Below, piece after piece: positions 1-8,501 of a stretch of 64,000 nucleotides of DNA. The notes beneath the pieces were generated by a model. That model saw nothing but the letters and a program-made list of their open reading frames with translations, searched no databases and was not told the DNA's origin. Positions within the stretch are counted from its first letter, which is position 1. The number at the start of each line of letters is the position of its first letter. This stretch comes from Candidatus Methanoperedens nitratireducens (lineage in GTDB: Archaea > Halobacteriota > Methanosarcinia > Methanosarcinales > Methanoperedenaceae): assembly GCF_000685155.1 (NCBI RefSeq), contig NZ_JMIY01000001.1, positions 333,059-397,058 of the forward strand. Direction: 5' to 3'. The position numbers and the translations under genes were made by a program.

Positions 1-825
1 TTTATGTTCCAAGATATTGTCATGCATCCTCTCTTCAACATCAGTATTCTGGACCTGAGGTTCCTGCACCTCTGAGGATTCAGGCGTTGCCTGTTCTGAT
101 GCTATTGCTTCGGGTTTCGCTTCCGCTGGTGCCACTGGAGCTTCAGGCTTTGTTTGCACAGTAGCTTCAGCTTTAACAAGTTCCTCAATACCTGCCTGTT
201 TTACCTCTTTTGCCTCTTTTATGCCCTCAGGGACCTTTTCAGTCTTAAACCTGCCTGGAAGTTTAATAGTGGGCGGTACTATTCGCACACGGCATCCGAT
301 TACACCTAATTTTTTAATTGCAACAGCAAACCCTTTATCTACCAGTTCCATTGCCGGGTTACCTGCATGGAGTATATTCCCTGCAACGAATTTTTCAGTC
401 CTTTTCCTTGGACCTGTTAGTTTGCCAGAGATATCTATCTCACATCCGAGCGCACCAGCCTCCATTATTCTGCGGAGCATGTTGTGGCCTGCTTTCCTGA
501 AGTAAAGCCCGCGTTCTATTGCCGCAGCAAGCCGTGAGGCCATCATCTGTGCATTCAGTTCAGGAACTTTTACCTCCTGAACATCGATCTGAGGATTATC
601 AATACGGAAAATTGATTCAAGGTCGTGGGTAAGTCTGTGTATCGTCTTACCACCTTTTCCGATAATCATACCCGGTTTTTCGGCAAATATTGTAATCTGA
701 GTACCCATCGGTGTCCGGTTAATGCTCATGCCGCCGTAGCCTGCTCTCTCTAACTGCTTGGAGAAGTATTCTGCAATCTGTGCTCTGTCAAGCCCGCTCT
801 TGACGAATTTTTTCTCAACTCCCAT
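1..825 (-). CDS. rpsC: 30S ribosomal protein S3, 3' end cut by window edge
   Basis: Small-subunit ribosomal protein of the mRNA entry site. The minus-strand frame from the ATG at 825 stays open for 275 codons to base 1, so the stop codon lies outside. The N-terminus reads [12 protein letters not shown], followed by a KH-type IIGKGGKTI loop near residue 50 and an S3 C-terminal domain. After about residue 205 comes an Ala/Glu/Pro/Gln-rich tail, commonly seen as a variable extension in archaeal S3. The start overlaps the rplV stop by one base (TAATG), which implies translational coupling. It is the last visible gene of the S10-type operon. Confidence 0.93.
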   Translation of the reverse strand, partial: MGVEKKFVKSGLDRAQIAEYFSKQLERAGYGGMSINRTPMGTQITIFAEKPGMIIGKGGKTIHRLTHDLESIFRIDNPQIDVQEVKVPELNAQMMASRLAAAIERGLYFRKAGHNMLRRIMEAGALGCEIDISGKLTGPRKRTEKFVAGNILHAGNPAMELVDKGFAVAIKKLGVIGCRVRIVPPTIKLPGRFKTEKVPEGIKEAKEVKQAGIEELVKAEATVQTKPEAPVAPAEAKPEAIASEQATPESSEVQEPQVQNTDVEERMHDNILEHK

Positions 826-1271
826 TACTGTCCCTCCAGTATCATCTCAATACTAACCGTTTCATGATTCTTTGGTGTTGCTCTGCCCTGTGCTCTTGGG
901 AATGCTCCCCTGAAGGTATGGCCTTTATTTGTAGTAATATGCGAGATTCTCATGTTCTCAGAATCAAGGCCTTTATATCTGGCATTATTCTCAGCATTCT
1001 GTAATACCCTGAGAAATTCTCTTGCTGCCTTCTGCGGGTATCTTCCAGCACACATACCTCTTTTATGTGGAACGTTTCTTCTGTATCTTTTATAAGGTAC
1101 AGCCTGTTTCAGCACAGCCACACCCCCAAGAAATCCTCTTGCAGTATCTACTGTCATACCTCTTATTGCTGATGATATCTCATGCGCATGTTTTCTTGAT
1201 ATATGAAGCTCTTTACCGATCGCCTTTGAGGTTTTCTCAGGATCTGGTTTAATCGAGTAGTTTAATTTCAT
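825..1271 (-). CDS. rplV: 50S ribosomal protein L22
   Basis: Large-subunit protein lining the exit tunnel, in the long archaeal/eukaryotic L17e-type form. Visible motifs are [14 protein letters not shown] near residue 25 and [11 protein letters not shown] further on. I chose the ATG at 1271 (148 residues). A GTG at 1280 is in frame, but a GTGAT ribosome binding site lies just upstream of the ATG and overlaps the rpsS stop. It is one base coupled to rpsC and follows rpsS after five bases. Confidence 0.93.
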   Translation of the reverse strand: MKLNYSIKPDPEKTSKAIGKELHISRKHAHEISSAIRGMTVDTARGFLGGVAVLKQAVPYKRYRRNVPHKRGMCAGRYPQKAAREFLRVLQNAENNARYKGLDSENMRISHITTNKGHTFRGAFPRAQGRATPKNHETVSIEMILEGQ

Positions 1272-1276
1272 GTGTA

Positions 1277-1690
1277 TCACTTCAGTGGAATGAATTTGCT
1301 TGATCTTGTGGCTCCTACACCTGCCGCGCCATGGGAAACTCTCTTACGTGTCATGACGAACTCTCCGAAATAATGACCTAACATCTCAGGTATCATCTCT
1401 ATCGGGGTAAACTCCTTACCACTATGGATAGCGATCTTCATACCCAGCATCTCAGGCAGGACTATCATATCCCGCAGATGTGTCCTGATATTCGGATCGC
1501 TGGATCTAACTTTATGTAATAATTTTTTATGTTGTTCAGAGAACCCCCGCTGTATAGTACGGCGCTGCCTTGCAGGTACAAGCAGTGCAAACTCCTCAAG
1601 ACTTAACCTTTTGAGCTCCTCTAACGACTTCCCATGATATGTGAATTCGCCCTTTCTTTTGGGTAATTTTGATAATGTTTTCTTTGCCAT
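1277..1690 (-). CDS. rpsS: 30S ribosomal protein S19
   Basis: Small-subunit head protein, archaeal S15e-like, 137 residues. It has the archaeal N-terminal extension ([15 protein letters not shown]) and the conserved core [21 protein letters not shown] near residues 78-98 followed by GHYFGEF. The C-terminus is basic. It lies seven bases after rplB in the ribosomal operon. Confidence 0.95.
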   Translation of the reverse strand: MAKKTLSKLPKRKGEFTYHGKSLEELKRLSLEEFALLVPARQRRTIQRGFSEQHKKLLHKVRSSDPNIRTHLRDMIVLPEMLGMKIAIHSGKEFTPIEMIPEMLGHYFGEFVMTRKRVSHGAAGVGATRSSKFIPLK

Positions 1691-1697
1691 ATACTGC

Positions 1698-2408
1698 TCA
1701 CTTCCTTCCTGTCCTTCTTGAAGCTATTGAACCGACTTTCCGGCCTGGTGGTGTACCTCGTGACACGGTCTTGGGCCTGCCTGGATGCTGCTGTCCGCCA
1801 CCTCCAAAGGGATGGTCAACAACATTCATAGCCACACCCCTGGATCTGGGCCATTTTGTTGCTCTCACTCTCATCCTGTGGAATTTTTTACCAGCTTTAA
1901 TAAAAGGCTTCTCTGTACGTCCGCCTCCTGCGACTACACCGATAGTAGCTCTGCATCTGGGATTGAGCCATTTCATCTCTCCGCTTGGAAGCTGGACCAC
2001 GGTCTTACTCACGTCGTGCGCTATAAGGATCCCGTACATTCCCGATGCCCTCGCAAATTTCCCGCCATCGCCGGGCTGAGATTCTATATTGCATATAGGT
2101 ACACCTTCCGGTATCTCTGCCAGGGTCAGTATATTGCCTGGCTCTACAGGAGCAGAGACACCACATTGTATGATCTGATCGACTTCCACGCCTTCAGGTA
2201 CAAGCACAAGCCTCTCCTCTTCATTACTGAACGACACACGGGCAATAGGAGCAGATCGTGCAGTATCATGGATGATCTCAAGTATTTTTCCTGTGATAAG
2301 TCCTTCCTGTACCTTTGGATGCTCAAGGTTTGCTTTAAATTTATGAGAAGGCGCCTTGTATGTCGGAGAACCTTTTCCCCTGCTTTGAGCAATAATTCTA
2401 TGTCCCAT
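1698..2408 (-). CDS. rplB: 50S ribosomal protein L2
   Basis: Large-subunit protein near the peptidyl-transferase centre, 236 residues, usual archaeal length. It starts [15 protein letters not shown] and carries the signature [14 protein letters not shown] near the C-terminus, including the highly conserved histidine region. It lies nine bases downstream of rplW. Two long frames antisense to it are shadows. Confidence 0.96.
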   Translation of the reverse strand: MGHRIIAQSRGKGSPTYKAPSHKFKANLEHPKVQEGLITGKILEIIHDTARSAPIARVSFSNEEERLVLVPEGVEVDQIIQCGVSAPVEPGNILTLAEIPEGVPICNIESQPGDGGKFARASGMYGILIAHDVSKTVVQLPSGEMKWLNPRCRATIGVVAGGGRTEKPFIKAGKKFHRMRVRATKWPRSRGVAMNVVDHPFGGGGQQHPGRPKTVSRGTPPGRKVGSIASRRTGRK

Positions 2409-2417
2409 TTTCTCACC

Positions 2418-2663
2418 TCAAAATATTCCTAGCCTTGAGGCCAATTCTGTCGCTGTATTTGATTCTTTGAATACTACCATGGCTTTTTTCTTTCCTTTGG
2501 ATGTCAGCATTGTATTAACATACAACACCTTCACATTATAGAGTGCCTCAATCTCTTTTTTCACTGTATCTTTAGTATCATTAATACCGACTATGAACTG
2601 GAGAACATTATTTTTCTCAGCCTGTAGTGTTGCTTTTTCTGTAACATATGGATGTAATATCAT
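2418..2663 (-). CDS. rplW: 50S ribosomal protein L23
   Basis: Large-subunit protein at the tunnel exit, the docking site for SRP. It is 81 residues, the typical short archaeal form, with the signature PYVTEKAT at the start and [11 protein letters not shown] in the middle. Its ATG overlaps the rplD stop by four bases (ATGA), as expected in this operon. Confidence 0.95.
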   Translation of the reverse strand: MILHPYVTEKATLQAEKNNVLQFIVGINDTKDTVKKEIEALYNVKVLYVNTMLTSKGKKKAMVVFKESNTATELASRLGIF

Positions 2664-3412
2664 TGTATCGCCTCCTCGAGTTTTGCAATAGCTGATTCTG
2701 TATAAATGGTCAGGCGTCCAGTATATGTCCCGGGTGCCAGTAATTCGGCATTAAGCTGATCAGAGGTTACGATATCCACTCCTGCAAGATTACGTGCCGC
2801 CTTGGCTATTCCCTTATCCTCCGAAGTAACAATTAGAATACTCTTAGCACGCTTATATTTTCTACCGCGACGCTTGCCTTTTCCTGCCCTTATTGTCTTA
2901 TCTTTCGCCCGGAGGATATCATCCCATACCAGGACTGCTTCCATGAATGATTTAACATCCTTTGTCTTTGTAATGGCTGCAAGATCATCAACTGCAACTA
3001 ATGGTAATTGGGCCTGGAACCTGTGCCCTCTCTCTTTTACAAGCTGCTCATTACCAGTCGCAGCTATTGCAGATCTGATGGCTTTTTTGCGCTCTCTATC
3101 ATTTATCTTCTCTGTCCTGTCGGTCTCAGGTTTAGGAGGATGTGCCTGTCTTCCTTTGACTGCCTGGGGAATTCTGGCTGCGCGTCTGCTGTTCCTAAGT
3201 CTGGCAACCCTTGATACGCCGCGTCCGGGTCCCCAGCCTTCGGCTGAGGTCCTCATGCCTGCGTATGTATGAGGGCCGTATGGCTGCTGGCGGTTTGCCT
3301 GGGCTGCAAGTACGGCTTTCTTGATAAGATCAGGACGTAGGGGCTCATCAAAGAGCCTTGATGCGATCTTTTTTGTAGTGTTTCCAGATAAATCGATTAT
3401 GTTTACTTCCAT
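2660..3412 (-). CDS. rplD: 50S ribosomal protein L4 (archaeal L4e type)
   Basis: Large-subunit protein that reaches the exit tunnel, archaeal L4e family. The tunnel loop reads [20 protein letters not shown] followed by [11 protein letters not shown] chose the ATG at 3412 (250 residues) because GGGTGAT lies a few bases upstream, overlapping the rplC stop. A GTG at 3421 would add three residues. It overlaps rplW by four bases. Confidence 0.94.
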   Translation of the reverse strand: MEVNIIDLSGNTTKKIASRLFDEPLRPDLIKKAVLAAQANRQQPYGPHTYAGMRTSAEGWGPGRGVSRVARLRNSRRAARIPQAVKGRQAHPPKPETDRTEKINDRERKKAIRSAIAATGNEQLVKERGHRFQAQLPLVAVDDLAAITKTKDVKSFMEAVLVWDDILRAKDKTIRAGKGKRRGRKYKRAKSILIVTSEDKGIAKAARNLAGVDIVTSDQLNAELLAPGTYTGRLTIYTESAIAKLEEAIQ

Positions 3413-3417
3413 TAGAA

Positions 3418-4425
3418 TCACCCTTGTTTTGATTCTGTACTTAAATACGTTATCTCCGGAGCAGGTAGCTGTCTCTTTGATCTGATAGCAGGTCGTATGC
3501 GCACCAGTCTTTTAACAGGGCCGGGTACACTTCCCTTGATAACCACATAATCATTTCTTACGATACCGTAATTTAAAAATCCGCCCTCTGGCGTCACAGT
3601 TTTACCATCCTTGCCGATTTGCATTATCCTTTTATTGAATTCCGTTCTCTGATGGTATCCTGTCTGTCCGAGCTGCGGGACTCTCCAGCTTACATGAGAT
3701 GGATGCCACGGCCCCAGTGTTCCGATCTGTCGTACACTGCCTGCCCTTGAGTGTTTGGATTTCTGTAACTGTATGCCCCAGCGCTTTACCGGTCCCTGGG
3801 TCCCTTTACCTGTTGTTATAGCAAGAACATCTATCGTATCCCCGTTGTTGAATACATCGCTTATATTGATGGTCTTACCAAGAAGCGTCTTGGCATACTC
3901 AAAGCGCGCCTTTAAATCAGTGCCGCCGATGTTATTCTCCATAATCTCAGGTTTTTTCTTGGGAATGCCTGTCACTTTATCTGGCAATGTATACATTATA
4001 ATCCTCAAATCCTTCGCAACTCCGTCATTGATAAGCTGATCAATCCTGGCTAATGCGGCAGAAAGGTCATTTTTCTTTGGAACCGTTATTGTGCGGTTGA
4101 GTTCTTTATCAAGTTCGGTTGTCCATGCTTCAGCGATTGTATGAGCGCCATAAGCAGTACTGTCATAAATCCGTATACCTGCAGCCCTCATTGGAGGAGC
4201 CTCCAGAATGGTCACTGGTATTGAAACTTCCATCCCTGCCGTTAAGCTGTTAGGGACATCATCTATCATAATGATGTGTGTCATACCTGCTTTATAACCA
4301 GCAAATCCTAATAGCTTCGGCTCTTTCTTCATAGGCCATGCTCTTACACGCGGGATTTCACTTCTTGCTCTTACACGCGGGCTGTATGCTATAGACCCGC
4401 GCCTTGGTCTGTGAGGATGTGACAT
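3418..4425 (-). CDS. rplC: 50S ribosomal protein L3
   Basis: First gene of the visible operon, 335 residues, archaeal length. It begins [20 protein letters not shown], typical for archaeal L3, with [12 protein letters not shown] near residue 40 and [17 protein letters not shown] near residue 215, followed by the W-containing loop that approaches the peptidyl-transferase centre. An AGGAG ribosome binding site is at about 4432-4436 and a TATA box lies upstream at 4467-4476. Confidence 0.96.
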   Translation of the reverse strand: MSHPHRPRRGSIAYSPRVRARSEIPRVRAWPMKKEPKLLGFAGYKAGMTHIIMIDDVPNSLTAGMEVSIPVTILEAPPMRAAGIRIYDSTAYGAHTIAEAWTTELDKELNRTITVPKKNDLSAALARIDQLINDGVAKDLRIIMYTLPDKVTGIPKKKPEIMENNIGGTDLKARFEYAKTLLGKTINISDVFNNGDTIDVLAITTGKGTQGPVKRWGIQLQKSKHSRAGSVRQIGTLGPWHPSHVSWRVPQLGQTGYHQRTEFNKRIMQIGKDGKTVTPEGGFLNYGIVRNDYVVIKGSVPGPVKRLVRIRPAIRSKRQLPAPEITYLSTESKQG

Positions 4426-4466
4426 TTTCTTTCTCCTTGATCAATAATGAATACTAATACGAGAGG

Positions 4467-4476
4467 TTTTTTATAC
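4467..4476 (-). promoter_or_regulatory. TATA box of the ribosomal protein operon
   Basis: On the minus strand the run GTATAAAAAA lies 42-51 bases upstream of the rplC ATG. With the usual 24-27 base spacing, transcription would start near 4447, giving a leader of about 20 nt that holds the AGGAG ribosome binding site. Confidence 0.6.
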
Positions 4477-4781
4477 AAGTTGCAAACCCCAATGAACCCA
4501 ATACTATATCTAAGATGAGTTCACCAAACCAGCAGGTTTGCAGATATGTCTTCGCAAATAGATTTTGACTTACATGCTCTTGTGGGCATACGATAACCGC
4601 ATTGGCCCGGCAGTTCATCAAATCCGACTGTGATCGACTTCAACTTGCGTTATATTAACGCTTCGTACTTTACTTCATAAGTGATGTAGATGTATATAAA
4701 TGCTTTGGGCATATCAAAGGAAACCTAGATAAGTGAACAGGAAGATTGTTACTATAGGGAAAAGTAAAAGATGGGGGAAAA
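4477..4781. other. Divergent intergenic region, no gene seen
   Basis: About 300 bases between the divergent rplC operon and the PHP gene. I see a small perfect hairpin (AAACC-AGCA-GGTTT, 4526-4539), and a TATATAAA box at 4693-4700 that could serve the PHP gene. No tRNA, C/D-box RNA or ORF was recognised. Confidence 0.5.
4693..4700 (+). promoter_or_regulatory. TATA box for PHP-domain gene
   Basis: TATATAAA on the plus strand, which places the start of transcription near 4722 and leaves a leader of about 60 nt. A GGGGGA run precedes the GTG start at 4782. Confidence 0.45.
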
Positions 4782-5657
4782 GTGAAAGAGCTTGGAATCG
4801 CTGATATCCACACACATACTATGTATTCAGGTTTCTCTAAATATTCGTATGTATCATTACCAGATTGTGTTACCAGTCCTGAGAAATCAGTCAGGGTCGC
4901 TGAAAAGCTGGGACTTGATATTCTCTGTATAACAGATCATAACACAATTGAAGGTGCAATTAAGGCCAAGAAATACAATAATCAGCTCGTGGTAATCGGG
5001 GAGGAGATTCTATCAAAGGAAGGTGAAATAATAGGTTTGTTCCTTCAAGAACCTGTGAAGCCGGATATGAGCGCAGAGGAGACCATTGAGCATATACACG
5101 AGCAAGATGGGATAGCCATCGCACCGCATCCATTCAGTGTATCATGTCCATGCGTAGATCAAAGAATACACACGTTAAGTTTTGATGGAATAGAGGTATT
5201 CAATGCACTGCACAGGGATGGATATTCAAATGCCATGGCGCTTGAAAATTGTAATGGATATGCGAAACTGGGTGGAAGCGATGCACATTCAAGTTTCATG
5301 ATCGGGAACGGCTATTCTTTATTCAGTGGTTCCTCTCAGGAGGATCTGCGAACTGCCATAAAGAACAGACGAACATACTATGGTGGAAGATTAACAACTC
5401 TTAAGGACCTGATTAATTACAGTATCCGTGTGGCGTTTGAATCCTCAAAGATTATCCTGCATTTTAATAATACAGAATGCCAGATATCTACCAGGGTATC
5501 CAGGATAAGCAATTCGTACAAAATGCTGTACCTGCTGGGTTCTATTGTATATGCATTCTCACCGCTGCCACTGGCCTGCGCCCTTATCGGGGACAGGATT
5601 ATAAAAAATAGGGGACGCAGAATGTGGAGAAACAGGAAGTCGCAACTTCGTTTTTAA
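4782..5657 (+). CDS. PHP-domain metal-dependent phosphoesterase with C-terminal membrane segment
   Basis: Predicted phosphoesterase of the PHP superfamily, 291 residues. The metal-binding motifs are DIHTHT (residues 8-13), ITDHN (about 52), GEE (about 73), PHPF (about 113) and GGSDAH (about 164). These are the usual histidine and aspartate ligands of the trinuclear site, so it is probably active. After residue 245 there is a hydrophobic stretch (MLYLLGSIVYAF...) and a basic tail ending RKSQLRF, so it may be tethered to the membrane. The start is GTG, preceded by GGGGGAAAA. The substrate is unknown; relatives act on nucleotide or small phosphate esters. It stands alone between the ribosomal operon and truA. 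Confidence 0.85.
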   Translation: MKELGIADIHTHTMYSGFSKYSYVSLPDCVTSPEKSVRVAEKLGLDILCITDHNTIEGAIKAKKYNNQLVVIGEEILSKEGEIIGLFLQEPVKPDMSAEETIEHIHEQDGIAIAPHPFSVSCPCVDQRIHTLSFDGIEVFNALHRDGYSNAMALENCNGYAKLGGSDAHSSFMIGNGYSLFSGSSQEDLRTAIKNRRTYYGGRLTTLKDLINYSIRVAFESSKIILHFNNTECQISTRVSRISNSYKMLYLLGSIVYAFSPLPLACALIGDRIIKNRGRRMWRNRKSQLRF

Positions 5658-5693
5658 AAAAAAGTAGGAATTATTGGATGGTCTCGACTCAAA

Positions 5694-5703
5694 TTTTATA
5701 TAT
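5694..5703 (+). promoter_or_regulatory. TATA box for truA, probably leaderless transcript
   Basis: TTTTATATAT is centred about 26 bases before the truA ATG at 5724. At normal archaeal spacing transcription starts on or next to the A of the start codon, and no ribosome binding site is visible. Confidence 0.55.
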
Positions 5704-5723
5704 GCGCCTATCAATTTAAACTC

Positions 5724-6533
5724 ATGCGGATTGCTCTAAGAGTTGCATACATAGGCACTGATTATCACGGCTTCCAGATACAGCCTGATGTTGAAACTAT
5801 AGAGGGTGAGCTCTTCAGGGCACTTGTCGAATTAAACATTATCACTAATCCGCATGATGCGAACTACGCAGCCGCAGGTCGAACTGATAGAGGCGTTCAT
5901 GCGCTCGGTCAGGTGATAGCGTTTGATACTGAAAATCCCGAAATTACAAGACCCGGGGCTATTAATAGCAGGCTACCACGATCAATATGGACATGGGCCA
6001 GGGCACATGTACCTTCTGATTTTGACCCGCGCCGCGATGCCCTGATGCGGGAGTACAGGTATATTATGTATGGAGAATATGACATATCATCGCTTATGAG
6101 TGCCTCAAAGCTATTAGAAGGAATACATGACTTCTCTAATTTTACCACGCCGGATAAGGAACGAACCAGTATATGCAGGATAGAGAAAATAGAGATTAAA
6201 ATGGAAAGGGAATTCATTATTATGGATATCAGGGCAAACTATTTTCTCTGGCATATGGTACGGAAGATCGCAACTGCGATGAGAATGGTGGGCTGCGGGG
6301 AGCGGGACTTATCATGGCTTGAGCGGATGCTTAATCCAGCACAGTTTAGCGAGGGTCTCAGGCCGTCTGCGGCCTACGGGCTCATCCTGAAGAACGTGGA
6401 ATACAGGGGTATAACCTGGGATGAGGATGCATATGCAAAGAGGACAATAAAAGGATATCTTGATGAGCAATTTCTATGGCATGGTGTTATGGCAAAAATG
6501 ATCATGGAATTAAAAGGGAGAATGGCAGTATAA
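5724..6533 (+). CDS. truA: tRNA pseudouridine synthase A
   Basis: Converts uridines in the tRNA anticodon arm (positions 38-40 in characterised members) to pseudouridine. It is 269 residues, normal for the family. The N-terminal motif YIGTDYHGFQ is followed by AAGRTDRGVHA with the catalytic Asp at residue 55. The second family motif ANYFLWHMVRKI is near residue 173 and LRPSAAYGL near 213. It is followed by the tRNA methylase gene after nine bases, so the two form a tRNA-modification operon. The promoter appears leaderless. Confidence 0.94.
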   Translation: MRIALRVAYIGTDYHGFQIQPDVETIEGELFRALVELNIITNPHDANYAAAGRTDRGVHALGQVIAFDTENPEITRPGAINSRLPRSIWTWARAHVPSDFDPRRDALMREYRYIMYGEYDISSLMSASKLLEGIHDFSNFTTPDKERTSICRIEKIEIKMEREFIIMDIRANYFLWHMVRKIATAMRMVGCGERDLSWLERMLNPAQFSEGLRPSAAYGLILKNVEYRGITWDEDAYAKRTIKGYLDEQFLWHGVMAKMIMELKGRMAV

Positions 6534-6542
6534 GTACAGGTT

Positions 6543-7571
6543 ATGCTACTGGCATTTGAACTTTCAGGCGAGCACGACACTATCCCTGCAGCCGAGGCTC
6601 TGGCGTGTCTTGAGTCAATAAATGCGGATTTTAAGGTTTACCTCAGGCTGGATGGATGTCTGGTAGTGGATTTAAAGAATGATATCAAGCGTATCGCCCA
6701 GGTTCTATCAAAAAGACTTTCGATGACCCGTAATATCATCGTGGTTCTAGGAATCGGCGGAGCAGGTGAAGAGGATATACTGGATACTGTGAGTAAAGCC
6801 GACATAGAGCCTGAGGGAACGTACAGTATCAGGGTCAGGCGCATAAAGGAATATTCTCATGTAAACACGGAACTGATGGAGCGGCGCATAGGTGAGATCT
6901 TCTATAGAAGAGGGGCACATGCCGATTTGAGGAATCCTCAGATACAGCTAAGAGTCCTGCTAACCGAGGATAAGAGCATTTTTGGGTATATTGCAGGCTC
7001 GGTTGATCGGGGAGCGTTTGAGGCCAGAAAACCCCATTACAGGCCATTTTTTTATCCCGGCGTCCTGATGCCCAGGCTGGCACGCGCGCTTGTGAATATA
7101 TCAAAACCGGAGGAGTACATGCTTGACCCGTTCTGCGGGACAGGCGGGATTCTCATAGAGGCCGGGTTGATTGGCATAAAGGTCATAGGCGGGGATATAC
7201 AGCGAAAGCTGCTGCTCGGGGCTAAAATGAATCTTGATTTCTATAAAATCAACTACTCCCTTATGTACCAGGATGCATGCCGCATGTCGCTGTGCGATGA
7301 GAGTGTAGATGCCGTTGTCACAGATCCGCCCTATGGCAGATCGGCTGCAATCATAGCTGAATCCCTGGAGCACCTGCTCACCTGTTCCCTGAAAGAGATC
7401 CACCGTGTTCTAAAAAATGGAAAACGCGCTGTCTTTGTTTCAGAGCGCAAGATTGAGGATCTCGCACATGAAGCGGGTTTTAAAGTAGTCGAGATCCATA
7501 TACAGAGAGTACATAAGAGCCTCACCAGGCGAGTTTATATCCTTGAAAAAGTTACTTTTGATTTTGAGTGA
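6543..7571 (+). CDS. trmG10: tRNA (guanine-10-N2) methyltransferase, THUMP + Rossmann
   Basis: Predicted S-adenosylmethionine-dependent tRNA guanosine-10 N2-(di)methyltransferase of the archaeal TrmG10/Trm11 family, 342 residues. The N-terminal 150 residues are a THUMP-type RNA-binding region. A methylase domain follows, with DPFCGTGGI (195-203), GGDIQ (about 217) and TDPPYGR (about 261), the N2-guanine type catalytic loop. It follows truA after nine bases. Its 3' end overlaps the convergent gene at 7552 by 20 bases. A T-rich stretch on the plus strand just after the stop could terminate the transcript. Confidence 0.9.
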   Translation: MLLAFELSGEHDTIPAAEALACLESINADFKVYLRLDGCLVVDLKNDIKRIAQVLSKRLSMTRNIIVVLGIGGAGEEDILDTVSKADIEPEGTYSIRVRRIKEYSHVNTELMERRIGEIFYRRGAHADLRNPQIQLRVLLTEDKSIFGYIAGSVDRGAFEARKPHYRPFFYPGVLMPRLARALVNISKPEEYMLDPFCGTGGILIEAGLIGIKVIGGDIQRKLLLGAKMNLDFYKINYSLMYQDACRMSLCDESVDAVVTDPPYGRSAAIIAESLEHLLTCSLKEIHRVLKNGKRAVFVSERKIEDLAHEAGFKVVEIHIQRVHKSLTRRVYILEKVTFDFE

Positions 7572-8301
7572 TTATTATGTTAGAGCGCCCTTTTTTTATT
7601 TTTTTTATTAGACCCCTCTCTTCCAGGTCATCTAACATCAGACTGACCTTTGCCTCAGAGTATGCCATCTTTTTCCTCAATTCTTTTTGAGTCGTTCTTC
7701 CGCCCATTCCCAGTATTATATCGTACAGGCCATGAAGGTCTTCAGGAAGCTCTTTAATTCTGGTTACATCTTCAGGCGGCTGCATCATGGGTACCACTGG
7801 TTCATCTGCAGCAGGTTTAGATATGGTTTTTTTCTTTTTAACCCGGTAAAGAACAACCAGTGCACAGAGAAGTAAAATCACAAGGACAGGTATTACATAA
7901 TTATCTGGATCATCCTCGCTTTTTATATCTATATCACCGATCAGGTTTATGTCTCCAAGGTATTCGTATTCCGTGTCAGTGGGCGGAAAAAGCAGGAGGT
8001 CATGAATGAAAACACCCTCCCTGTCTATCTGGATCTCCTCTTCGGTTGTATATTCAAGGATATTATTCCGGTAGTATTTAGCCTTGATTAAATAGCTCCC
8101 GGTTGAAAGATTGAATGAGTACGTCCCTGTAGTCGCTACCATATACTGCGCTGGCGTGGAGTTCACCTCGATTATTGCATTCTTAAGAGGTTTCTCAAAA
8201 TCCGCCCATTCGTAAATAGTGCCGTGTAAAGTTGCCGCCTGTGCTCCAGCAGTAAGGCTGGCTATTAGAATTATTATTAGTCCCTCTATTACCCTGACCA
8301 T
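7552..8301 (-). CDS. Membrane-anchored winged-helix protein with extracellular beta-sandwich domain
   Basis: No named function. It is 249 residues with a signal peptide or signal anchor (residues 4-22). An extracellular carboxypeptidase-regulatory-like beta-sandwich covers about 24-110, a transmembrane helix about 137-152, a short Lys run, and then a cytoplasmic winged helix-turn-helix at about 185-245 (GGRTTQKELRKKM... SLMLDDLEERGLIKK). The layout fits archaeal membrane-bound transcription regulators that couple a surface signal to DNA. It diverges from the secreted-protein gene at 8502, a plausible target. TATA box at 8326-8336 on the minus strand, about 25 bases before the ATG, suggests a leaderless message. 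It converges on trmG10 with a 20-base overlap. Confidence 0.75.
   Translation of the reverse strand: MVRVIEGLIIILIASLTAGAQAATLHGTIYEWADFEKPLKNAIIEVNSTPAQYMVATTGTYSFNLSTGSYLIKAKYYRNNILEYTTEEEIQIDREGVFIHDLLLFPPTDTEYEYLGDINLIGDIDIKSEDDPDNYVIPVLVILLLCALVVLYRVKKKKTISKPAADEPVVPMMQPPEDVTRIKELPEDLHGLYDIILGMGGRTTQKELRKKMAYSEAKVSLMLDDLEERGLIKKIKKGRSNIIITQNQK
7584..7612 (+). terminator. T-rich terminator after trmG10
   Basis: Two oligo-T runs (T7 and T8 separated by A) on the plus strand begin about 17 bases after the trmG10 stop, the usual form of an archaeal terminator. The same bases code for the Lys-rich end of the convergent gene, so a double role is possible. Confidence 0.4.
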
Positions 8302-8325
8302 ATACTCTATTAATCTTAAAAAACT

Positions 8326-8336
8326 GTATATATAGT
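8326..8336 (-). promoter_or_regulatory. TATA box for membrane winged-helix gene
   Basis: CTATATATACA on the minus strand, 25-35 bases upstream of the ATG at 8301, which is consistent with a very short or absent leader. Confidence 0.45.
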
Positions 8337-8420
8337 TTGTTATAAAGTTAAAAAGGCATTAATAAAGGTTTGTGAAGGATTATCAAGTTTAAAAAACCTT
8401 TATTTTTCAGCCACATAAAA

Positions 8421-8497
8421 GTATATTTATCTATTCAGTGGTTTTAGTATCGGGCAAGCAATCGCACGATACATTAAGCGATTGATACAGGAGGAAC
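8421..8497 (+). promoter_or_regulatory. Possible TATA box and strong ribosome binding site for secreted-protein gene
   Basis: GTATATTTAT (8421-8430) is a TATA-like element, and AGGAGGA (about 8490-8496) lies a few bases before the ATG at 8502. The leader would be about 45-50 nt. Confidence 0.45.
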
Positions 8498-8501
8498 TAA
8501 A

